Position numbers and translations under genes: made by a program
Shown: positions 6,014 through 10,930 of the stretch, piece by piece
Layout: the number at the start of each line of letters is the position of its first letter
Numbering within the stretch: the stretch's first letter is position 1
Notes under the pieces: generated by a model
The model's database searches: none
Seen by the model: the letters and a program-made list of their open reading frames with translations, nothing else
Told to the model about the DNA's origin: nothing
NCBI GenBank assembly: GCA_000438075.1
Contig: FR903523.1
Location: 1 to 10,930 of the forward strand
DNA: 10,930 bases
Direction of reading: 5' to 3'
Origin: Clostridium sp. CAG:609
GTDB taxonomy: Bacteria; Bacillota_I; Bacilli_A; RF39; UBA660

Positions 6014-8155
6014 CTATTCCTCAATTAAAGATAAATTTACTCTTCCTTTATCTTTATCTATACCTATTACATATACAGTAATAATATCTCCAACCTTTAA
6101 TATTTCACTTGGATGTTTAATAAATGACTTACTCATTTTTGATATATGAACTAAACCATCATCATGAAGCCCAATATCCACAAAAGCACCAAATGATGTA
6201 ACATTTCTAACTGTTCCTTCCAAACTCATATTTAGTTCTAAATCATCAATTGTTAAAACATCACTTCTAAGATTCATTTGTTTAATTTCATCTCTTGGAT
6301 CAATTACTCCATTAACTAAATTATTCTTAATTGTTTCCCATTTATCCACACTTATATTATATTTATTTATAATATCACTAGTTTTAATTTCCTTTAATTT
6401 TTCTTCAATATCTTTAGTACCTACCAAAGACTCACTAACATTATAATCATTAAGTATTTTTAAAACTAACTCATAATCTTCTGGATGGATATTAGTCTTA
6501 TCCAAAGGATTACTACCAAATATTCTTAAGAAACCTGCACATTGTTCAAATGTTTTTTCATCCATACCAGATACTTTTTTTAACTCTTCTCTACTTTTAA
6601 AACTACCATTTTTCTTTTTATAATCAAGTATCTTACCAATAACTTTTTTATTTAAACCAGATACATAATTTAAGATACTATCACTAGCATTATTTAAATT
6701 AACACCAACTTCATTAACAACTTTACTAACAACAAAACCAAGTTCATCATCAAGTTCTTTTTGTTTTAAATCATGTTGATACAAACCTACACCAATACTC
6801 TTTGGATCAATCTTAACTAGTTCAGATAAAGCATCTTGTAATCTTCTTCCAATAGATACTGCACTTCTTTGCTCAACTGAATAATCAGGAAATTCTTTTT
6901 TAGCTAAAGGACTTGCTGAATAAACACTAGCACCTGCTTCACTAACAATGACATACTTAACATCTAAATTATATTTTTTTATTAAATTAGCAACAAACAA
7001 TTCACTTTCACGTGAAGCTGTACCATTACCAATAGCAATTATCTTAATATTATGTTTTTGAATCAAAGCTAAGATTATCTTTTCAGCCATATCAACTTCT
7101 TTTTTAGGTTCATGTGGATAAATAACTCCAATTTCTAAAACTTCACCAGTCTCAGATAATACCGCAAGTTTACATCCAGTTCTAAATGCTGGATCAAAGC
7201 CTAAAACTACACTACCTTTAATCGGCGGAGTAAGAAGTAAATTCTCTAAATTATTTCCAAACTCACCAATACCAAATTCACTAGCTTTATCATATAATTC
7301 TGCTTTAATATCTCTTTCCATTGATGGTTCAATTAATCTCTTCCAAGCATCTTCAATAAAAACCATCATATCATTAACTAATGGTGACTTCTTATTACCT
7401 ATTACTTCATTTTCTAAATATTTAATAATATCATCTTTTTTAACACTTAATGAATATGTTACAACTTTTTCTTTATCAGCTCTAGATAATGCAAGTACTT
7501 GATGTGGTTTAATACTAGTTATCTTACATTCAAAATCATAATATGTTTCATATACCTTAGCCTCATCAACTGCTCCTTTTTTTAATTTACCTTTAACAAG
7601 ACCATTATACCAATAATATTTTCTAATAAATTTTCTATACTTTGGTTTATCACTAATCCAATCTGCAATAATATATCCAGCATTAGTAATAGCATCATCC
7701 ACAGTTTTAACATTTTCATTTAAAAATTCTTTAGCTATTTCTTCTCTACTTTTATTTGGTAAAGTCATAATTATTTTAGCTAAAGGTTCAAGTCCAAGTT
7801 TAATAGCTTCAGTACCTTTAGTTTTTCTTTTTTCTTTAAATGGAGCATAAATATCTTCGACTTCACTTAACTTAGTGGCTTCATCTATAGCTTTAACTAA
7901 CTCATCAGTAAGCATACCTTTTTCATTAATTAATCTCTTAACATCTTCTTTACGATTTTGCAAATTAACCATATAGTTATATTCAGTTTCAATAAGTCTT
8001 AATTCATCTTCATTTAAATTACCAGTTACTTCTTTTCTATAACGAGCCATAAATGGTATTGTTGCTCCTTCACTAAGCATACCAATAACATTTTTAATTT
8101 GATATTCCTTCAAATTTATTTTTTTACTAACTTTACTTATTACTTCTTCATTCAT
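6014..8155 (-). CDS. tex: Tex, RNA-binding transcription accessory protein
   Basis: A 713-residue cytoplasmic protein with the complete Tex architecture. An N-terminal helical Tex_N region (about 1-195) contains M-L-S-E-G-A-T-I-P-F-M-A-R-Y-R-K at 26-41. A YqgF/RuvX-like fold (about 313-445) contains V-L-G-F-D-P-A-F-R-T-G-C-K at 317-329. Paired helix-hairpin-helix motifs lie at about 485-560, including Y-V-S-G-L-N and K-K-V-S-G-M. An S1 RNA-binding domain closes the protein at 647-713, G-T-V-R-N-V-T-S-F-G-A-F-V-D-I-G. The length equals that of Bacillus homologues. Tex associates with RNA polymerase and nucleic acids and is linked to transcription fidelity and coupling; its exact role varies. 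The start has GAGGT six bases upstream. It leads a two-gene unit with the downstream membrane protein. Confidence 0.97.
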   Translation of the reverse strand: MNEEVISKVSKKINLKEYQIKNVIGMLSEGATIPFMARYRKEVTGNLNEDELRLIETEYNYMVNLQNRKEDVKRLINEKGMLTDELVKAIDEATKLSEVEDIYAPFKEKRKTKGTEAIKLGLEPLAKIIMTLPNKSREEIAKEFLNENVKTVDDAITNAGYIIADWISDKPKYRKFIRKYYWYNGLVKGKLKKGAVDEAKVYETYYDFECKITSIKPHQVLALSRADKEKVVTYSLSVKKDDIIKYLENEVIGNKKSPLVNDMMVFIEDAWKRLIEPSMERDIKAELYDKASEFGIGEFGNNLENLLLTPPIKGSVVLGFDPAFRTGCKLAVLSETGEVLEIGVIYPHEPKKEVDMAEKIILALIQKHNIKIIAIGNGTASRESELFVANLIKKYNLDVKYVIVSEAGASVYSASPLAKKEFPDYSVEQRSAVSIGRRLQDALSELVKIDPKSIGVGLYQHDLKQKELDDELGFVVSKVVNEVGVNLNNASDSILNYVSGLNKKVIGKILDYKKKNGSFKSREELKKVSGMDEKTFEQCAGFLRIFGSNPLDKTNIHPEDYELVLKILNDYNVSESLVGTKDIEEKLKEIKTSDIINKYNISVDKWETIKNNLVNGVIDPRDEIKQMNLRSDVLTIDDLELNMSLEGTVRNVTSFGAFVDIGLHDDGLVHISKMSKSFIKHPSEILKVGDIITVYVIGIDKDKGRVNLSLIEE

Positions 8156-8178
8156 TTTTATACCTCAATTCTAAAATA

Positions 8179-8207
8179 ATTATATCAAAAAAACATGGAC
8201 ATTGCCA
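8179..8207 (-). promoter_or_regulatory. Probable tex promoter inside a terminator stem
   Basis: A perfect TATAAT at 8179-8184 on the minus strand lies about 24 bp before the tex ATG. The only -35 candidate at 17-bp spacing is TGGCAA (8202-8207), a weak match inside the 3' arm of the upstream terminator. The leader would be about 16 nt, with GAGGTA as ribosome site. Confidence 0.45.
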
Positions 8208-8214
8208 TGTTTTT
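8189..8214. terminator. Bidirectional intrinsic terminator between the DGR and tex
   Basis: AAAAACATGG (8189-8198) and CCATGTTTTT (8205-8214) form a 10-bp stem with a 6-nt loop. On the minus strand the stem runs into TTTTTTTGATA, a good U tract for stopping transcription arriving from the retroelement operon. It separates that operon from tex. Confidence 0.75.
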
Positions 8215-8242
8215 AACTTAATTTATCTTTATAAATTAAAAA

Positions 8243-8270
8243 TTTGATATAACAATCATGTTATATCAAA
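8243..8270 (-). repeat. 11-bp inverted repeat, possible second terminator
   Basis: TTTGATATAAC (8243-8253) and GTTATATCAAA (8260-8270) pair perfectly around a 6-nt loop. On the minus strand the stem is followed by TTTTTAATTT, so it may be a weaker terminator for the DGR operon. The same TTTGATATAA word recurs at the tex -10 region, so an operator is an alternative. Confidence 0.5.
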
Positions 8271-8290
8271 CCCTTCTAAAACTTACTAAG

Positions 8291-8347
8291 GTGGCAACTC
8301 TAATGTTAAAATACTAATATACAAAAAAAATAAAAAGGAGTTGCCAC
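8291..8347. repeat. 10-bp perfect inverted repeat with 37-bp AT-only-like interior
   Basis: GTGGCAACTC (8291-8300) and GAGTTGCCAC (8338-8347) are perfect inverted repeats in a surrounding that is otherwise almost free of G and C. The interior is A/T-rich. It might be a solo pair of insertion-sequence ends, a small mobile element, or a long-loop hairpin in the 3' tail of the retroelement transcript. No clear target-site duplication flanks it, and I do not recognise the ends. Confidence 0.5.
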
Positions 8348-8446
8348 AAATAAATTATATAACACTCAAGAGAAAATTACAAATGAAATTTGAAAATTTA
8401 TTCTAAATTTACATAAAACTCAATTAAATATCATTCCATCACATAC

Positions 8447-8686
8447 TTATATACATTTATTTTTAATCCAATTCATTATTAAATATTTCTTATAATTATT
8501 AATATGATTTACTTGCACTACACTTACTTTAAAATCACTATCCACAATTACATAATTTATATCATTATTCTTTATATATTTAATTAACTCTTTATCATGT
8601 CCATAACTTTTATATTTACCCTTAATCTTCATAATAACAACATATTCTTTATACACCTTTTTAAAAAAATAATACTTATTCTTCAT
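8447..8686 (-). CDS. Small DGR-linked protein, possibly a diverged MutS-domain-I-like protein
   Basis: A 79-residue protein with no certain family. Its start lies 11 bp inside the 3' end of the reverse transcriptase gene, so it is the fourth gene of the retroelement operon. Seen: a basic, aromatic N-terminus, then V16-V-I-M-K-I-K-G-K-Y-K-S-Y-G29 followed by a helical stretch and Y45-V-I-V. This resembles V-V-L-Y-K-A-G-K-F-Y-S-A-Y-G of the first gene in the operon, so the two may be distant relatives sharing the MutS N-terminal fold. No strong ribosome site is visible; translation probably depends on coupling. An internal Met19 start without ribosome site is less likely. The resemblance is read by eye and is tentative. 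It is extremely AT-rich, like the other genes of the operon. Confidence 0.6.
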   Translation of the reverse strand: MKNKYYFFKKVYKEYVVIMKIKGKYKSYGHDKELIKYIKNNDINYVIVDSDFKVSVVQVNHINNYKKYLIMNWIKNKCI

Positions 8687-9755
8687 ACCAATACCTATTT
8701 ATAACTTTCTTTATTTTTTTATTATCACTAAACTTATAACTATAAGTATAGGTCATAATAGTGCAAAAAGCTTTATAAATGTCCATTCTTTTACTATCAT
8801 ATAAATATTTTACTTCTTTAACTCTTTTCTTTATTTTATCTATATTACTTTTCTTTATTCTAACAATAGTTTTATTATCTATCACTTTACATGTATATCC
8901 TAAAAAACTAAAACCACTATCTATGTTACATATCCAAGTCTTTTTTTTATTAACCTTTAATTTATATTCATTTTCTAGAATATCTATTATTATATCTTTA
9001 CACTTTTTTAAATGATTTAAATCATTATCAAATATAATAAAATCATCCATATATCTAACATAATATTTTAAATGTAAATTATTTACTATATAATGATCTA
9101 ACTTATATAAATAATATATAGATAAAAACTGACTAGTCATATTACCTATAGGTAAACCCTTATTATATTCATATAATGGTATATCTACATTCTTTTTAAG
9201 TTTTAAATAATTAATAGTATCATTAATATACTTTTTATTAGTACTATCTATTATTTTATTAATAATATCATATTCATAAGTATCTAATTTATCTATCATT
9301 AAGTTTTTTAAAACTTCGTGATCTATACTATAAAAATACTTACTAATATCTAGTTTAAGAACATAAAACTTATCATATTTTTGTTTTAACTTATTCATAT
9401 ACTTAATAACTAACTTAACTGCATAATCAGTACCCATACCTTTTCTAGTAGCAACATTTCTATCATCTAAATACTTAGTTAGTTTATTTTCTAGTATATA
9501 TCTAGTAACAAAATGATTTATAACTTTATCTTTAACAGATAAACTCATAACTAATCTACATTTAGGTTCATATATTAAAAATATATTATAATGGTTATGT
9601 CCTACATAACCATTATTAAGCATATACATAATATTTTCTATATACTGCATCTTATTTATTTCAAAATCATATAATTTTTTCTTATTCTTAATATTCTTAC
9701 TAATCTCTTTTTCATATATAAATAACAAATTATCTAAAGATATACTATTTTTCAT
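8676..9755 (-). CDS. Reverse transcriptase of a diversity-generating retroelement
   Basis: A 359-residue reverse transcriptase. It copies the template repeat RNA into cDNA with errors at adenines, and the cDNA then replaces the variable repeat of a target gene. Seen: the basic early region around R67-L-V-M and R99-N-V-A-T-R-K-G, catalytic D136 in V-L-K-L-D-I-S-K-Y-F, the group-typical G200-L-P-I-G-N-M-T-S-Q209, and the catalytic Y-M-D-D at 235-238 in Y-V-R-Y-M-D-D-F-I-I-F. These are followed by L-K-V-N-K-K-K-T at 266-273 and F-L-G-Y at 284-287. The S-Q ending of motif 4 and lack of maturase or endonuclease domains point to the DGR class and against group II introns; length is normal. It overlaps the Avd gene upstream by 11 bp and the small ORF downstream by 11 bp. 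GC content is very low even for this window. Confidence 0.92.
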   Translation of the reverse strand: MKNSISLDNLLFIYEKEISKNIKNKKKLYDFEINKMQYIENIMYMLNNGYVGHNHYNIFLIYEPKCRLVMSLSVKDKVINHFVTRYILENKLTKYLDDRNVATRKGMGTDYAVKLVIKYMNKLKQKYDKFYVLKLDISKYFYSIDHEVLKNLMIDKLDTYEYDIINKIIDSTNKKYINDTINYLKLKKNVDIPLYEYNKGLPIGNMTSQFLSIYYLYKLDHYIVNNLHLKYYVRYMDDFIIFDNDLNHLKKCKDIIIDILENEYKLKVNKKKTWICNIDSGFSFLGYTCKVIDNKTIVRIKKSNIDKIKKRVKEVKYLYDSKRMDIYKAFCTIMTYTYSYKFSDNKKIKKVINRYWYEE

Positions 9756-10089
9756 TCTTACACCAAGTATATATCATTTTATTTATCTTTTCTAAATCAT
9801 TTATTGCATTAGTACATTGTCTTTCACTTATATATCTAAATTTATATGCTCTTTCTAAATAAAAATCTATCTTATTTATCTTAGATAAAGCTTCTATTTG
9901 AAATGTCTTTTTATAATCTATCCTATTTTCATAGTTAGCTTTAGTAACCAGCTCTAGGATATCTAGGGCATCTTGATATACCATATTTTTACTAAACATA
10001 TCTTTTTTAGGAAACGTAATTAATAATTTTTCTAAACTCAATATAAAAATCTTGATATTTTTAATTATCAAGAATTTATCATTATTCAT
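9745..10089 (-). CDS. avd: Avd-like accessory variability determinant (four-helix bundle)
   Basis: A 114-residue, mostly helical, basic protein. Avd proteins form a barrel of five four-helix bundles, bind the reverse transcriptase and the template RNA, and are needed for cDNA synthesis and mutagenic homing. Seen: helices at about 5-23, 32-54, 62-84 and 88-110. Family-like elements are F-P-K-K-D near 26-30, A-L-D-I-L-E in the second helix, the A-L-S-K-I-N-K-I-D-F-Y-L stretch in the third, and the C-terminal W-C-K. It starts 8 bp inside the end of the MutS-like gene and ends 11 bp inside the reverse transcriptase start. Identification rests on size, helix pattern and position between TR and reverse transcriptase. 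Avd belongs to the wider S23/four-helix family, so annotation pipelines may call it that. Confidence 0.85.
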   Translation of the reverse strand: MNNDKFLIIKNIKIFILSLEKLLITFPKKDMFSKNMVYQDALDILELVTKANYENRIDYKKTFQIEALSKINKIDFYLERAYKFRYISERQCTNAINDLEKINKMIYTWCKNEK

Positions 10090-10462
10090 TAATAGTACTA
10101 TCCTCTATACCTTCGACAACTTTTTCTAAGTCATTTAAAGAAAAATTATCAAGCTTAGTTTGTAATCTATTAAGTCTAGTTTCCATTTCCATTTTTTTTA
10201 AAGATTCTTTTAATATATTATTATAATTTTTTTTAAGTCCTTTAGACTCTTCAATTAGTGTTTCCTTTTCATATATCATATATGGTAATTTGGCATCTTC
10301 AAGTGCTTTTTTTACTTTAGCTATAGAACTTTCTGGAAAACCTGCTGAGTGTTTATACTCTACATATTTATACCCCATTAAGTTATGAATAATGATACCA
10401 CAATCCCCATATGCACTATAAAATTTTCCTGCTTTATACAGAACCACACAATTTTTTTCCAC
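10082..10462 (-). CDS. MutS-domain-I-like DGR accessory protein
   Basis: A 126-residue protein starting at GTG, with GGAG six bases upstream. Residues about 4-65 resemble the N-terminal mismatch-recognition domain of MutS: C-V-V-L-Y-K-A-G-K-F-Y-S-A-Y-G (5-19) matches the family G-D-F-Y-E-x-Y/F-G region, and a segment ending Y-M-I-Y-E-K (61-66) fits the domain's closing strand. Residues about 66-105 are charged and helical, probably a coiled coil. The rest of MutS (clamp, ATPase) is absent. Stand-alone MutS-like proteins have been reported as accessory genes of some DGRs; their role is unknown. A role in handling mismatched cDNA or target heteroduplex is a guess. It is the first protein gene downstream of the template repeat and overlaps avd by 8 bp. 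Confidence 0.75.
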   Translation of the reverse strand: MEKNCVVLYKAGKFYSAYGDCGIIIHNLMGYKYVEYKHSAGFPESSIAKVKKALEDAKLPYMIYEKETLIEESKGLKKNYNNILKESLKKMEMETRLNRLQTKLDNFSLNDLEKVVEGIEDSTINE

Positions 10463-10468
10463 TTTTTA

Positions 10469-10472
10469 CTCC
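10469..10472 (-). promoter_or_regulatory. Ribosome binding site of the MutS-like gene
   Basis: AAAGGAG with the core GGAG six bases before the GTG at 10462. It decides for GTG as the start, since no ATG is close by. Confidence 0.7.
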
Positions 10473-10507
10473 TTTACTTTCTTTAATTCCTTTAATTGCA
10501 ATATATA

Positions 10508-10550
10508 GTGTGGCTGGCAGGGATCGCACGTATGCAATACCCGTCCACAC
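10508..10550 (-). ncRNA. Structured spacer hairpin between template repeat and MutS-like gene
   Basis: On the minus-strand RNA, GTGTGG (10545-10550) pairs with CCACAC (10508-10513), GGG (10540-10542) with CCC (10520-10522), and GCA-TACG-TGC (10526-10535) closes the top with a UACG loop. The region is GC-rich against an AT-rich background, which supports RNA function. In the Bordetella phage DGR the RNA just downstream of the TR primes cDNA synthesis; a similar role here is inferred. Confidence 0.55.
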
Positions 10551-10575
10551 TCCTCATTCGCAGCATTTAGCCACA

Positions 10576-10766
10576 GGATAATCTTTGTCCTCTATCTCAT
10601 TCACTATAAAACCTTAATCTTATAATCACTAGAACTATAAAGGTCTCTGGCCGAACCCCGTACGCATTGTTGCCAACATTGTTGTTGTTCACGTTACCAG
10701 TGTTATTCACATTGAACGCATTGTTCGAATTGTCCGCATTACGGGAAATTTATCCACAAGATTACC
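10576..10766 (-). repeat. Complementary arms flanking the template repeat
   Basis: GGATAATCTTTGT (10576-10588) and ACAAGATTACC (10756-10766) are near-perfect inverted repeats: 11 paired bases with two single-base bulges. They enclose the template repeat and about 60 bp of downstream spacer. In the transcript they could close a long-range stem that presents the repeat as a loop. Inferred from base complementarity only. Confidence 0.45.
10648..10743 (-). other. DGR template repeat (TR)
   Basis: Read on the minus strand, 32 codons contain 14 AAT/AAC codons, in patterns such as N-S-N-N-A-F-N-V-N-N-T-G-N-V and ending A-Y-G-V-R-P. AAY codons are the hallmark of a DGR template, because adenine changes give about 15 amino acids and never a stop. 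The G-V-R-P end matches the C-terminal end of C-type-lectin/FGE-fold target proteins. Non-Asn positions use GCG, TCG, GTG, GGC and CGG, unlike the codon use of nearby genes. A stop lies three codons upstream and there is no gene around it, so this is the template, not the variable copy. The exact borders (perhaps about 10641-10752) need the variable repeat, which is not in this window. Confidence 0.9.
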
Positions 10767-10817
10767 CTAACATTTTAGGTCTTACATTAACTAAACTACC
10801 GTTAAACGCCTATTATT

Positions 10818-10928
10818 TTACATATTTTTGTTGATAACTTGGCACTGCTGCCTCACCTCGCACAAACCGCGAGACTCGGCAGTTGAGGTCTTCCACCACG
10901 CCAATTTCTTCACTTCACATTTATTTTG
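10818..10928 (-). other. Open frame running in from the window edge, possible 3' end of a gene
   Basis: A 36-codon open frame enters from beyond the window and stops at TAA (10818-10820). It contains A-W-W-K-T-S-T-A-E-S-R-G and C-E-V-R-Q-Q-C. It has no A-Y-G-V-R-P-like end, so it is not a variable repeat of the TR seen here. It covers the GC-rich hairpin at 10848-10882, so it may be only non-coding RNA that happens to be open. Treat as uncertain. Confidence 0.25.
10848..10882 (-). ncRNA. GC-rich two-part hairpin upstream of the template repeat
   Basis: On the minus strand CTGCC/GGCAG and CTCGC/GCGAG form two 5-bp stems. They are separated by a symmetric 4x4 internal loop (GAGT/GTGA), which can form tandem G-A and G-U pairs, and closed by a 7-nt loop. 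Strong structure in an AT-rich region suggests a functional RNA or cruciform. Possibilities are part of the DGR template transcript, a terminator-less 3' element of a target gene, or a hairpin of the kind found beside variable repeats. Confidence 0.5.
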
Positions 10929-10930
10929 CA

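Noticed and set aside
5839..6081. Plus-strand 80-codon frame over the tex/membrane-protein junction
   Set aside because: Antisense to two supported genes, with no ribosome site; composition is a shadow of AT-rich coding sequence.
8156..8446. CRISPR array or a second template repeat between tex and the DGR
   Set aside because: Only inverted repeats are present, no regularly spaced direct repeats, and nothing matches the AAY-rich template.
8779..9015. Plus-strand 78-codon hydrophobic frame inside the reverse transcriptase
   Set aside because: Opposite strand of conserved reverse transcriptase motif 7 and C-terminal region; hydrophobicity comes from reading A-rich codons backwards.
10508..10550. 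Possible group II intron domain V hairpin
   Set aside because: The stem lacks the AGC triad and the GNRA loop of domain V, and the reverse transcriptase is of DGR type without maturase features.
10750..10758. TTATCCACA, a perfect DnaA box, beside the template repeat
   Set aside because: A single box without clustered copies, an AT-rich unwinding region or replication genes; probably chance or part of the RNA arm.
10640..10760. The Asn-rich frame as a real protein gene or low-complexity repeat
   Set aside because: A stop lies three codons before it and another about a dozen codons after VRP, no start or ribosome site is present, and the AAY pattern fits a DGR template.
1..10930. tRNA or rRNA genes
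   Set aside because: No cloverleaf-like GC-rich segment with a TTCRA arm was seen; the only GC-rich islands are at the template repeat and its flanks.

Overview
The window is a very AT-rich piece of a bacterial chromosome. Its gene families are those of a low-GC Gram-positive lineage (Bacilli, Erysipelotrichia or Mollicutes-like gut lineages such as RF39). These are a small membrane undecaprenol kinase, a DUF368 lipid-carrier transporter, an Acholeplasma-like diacylglycerol glucosyltransferase, a SufS-type cysteine desulfurase and a YdcI/Tex-type Tex. Tryptophan is read from TGG and every complete gene ends in TAA or TAG. The window fits the standard bacterial code; the exact species cannot be named.

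Layout. (1) 1-2540, minus strand: a tight four-gene operon, DUF218/SanA-ElyC-like protein, DUF368 (PopT), PAP2 phosphatase, undecaprenol kinase (DgkA). All four can be tied to supply or recycling of the undecaprenyl-phosphate carrier used for cell-wall synthesis. (2) 2545-3795, plus strand: a divergent GT4 glycosyltransferase, probably for membrane glycolipid. It converges on (3) 3792-4988, minus strand: a stand-alone SufS-like cysteine desulfurase. A shared hairpin terminator covers the last codons of both genes. (4) 4989-5303: a 315-bp gene-free island with two divergent promoters. The plus-strand one matches the sigma-A consensus exactly with 17-bp spacing. Each drives a short transcript ending in a strong intrinsic terminator, so these are two candidate small RNAs. 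(5) 5304-8155, minus strand: tex followed by a membrane-anchored protein of unknown function, translationally coupled. (6) 8156-8446: intergenic, with three inverted repeats, at least one a terminator. (7) 8447-10930, minus strand: a diversity-generating retroelement (DGR).

The DGR is the most distinctive system here. In transcription order it has a GC-rich hairpin region at the window edge, a template repeat (TR, about 10648-10743) with 14 AAY codons in 32, a structured spacer, a small MutS-domain-I-like protein, an Avd-type four-helix-bundle protein, a DGR-type reverse transcriptase (SQ and YMDD motifs) and a second small ORF that looks like a diverged relative of the MutS-I-like protein. 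The four ORFs overlap by 8-11 bp. No variable repeat or complete target gene is in the window, so the diversified protein must be encoded beyond 10930 or elsewhere. Adenine-specific mutagenic copying of the TR into that target is inferred from the family. The double MutS-like arrangement and the paired arms and hairpins around the TR are worth a closer look.
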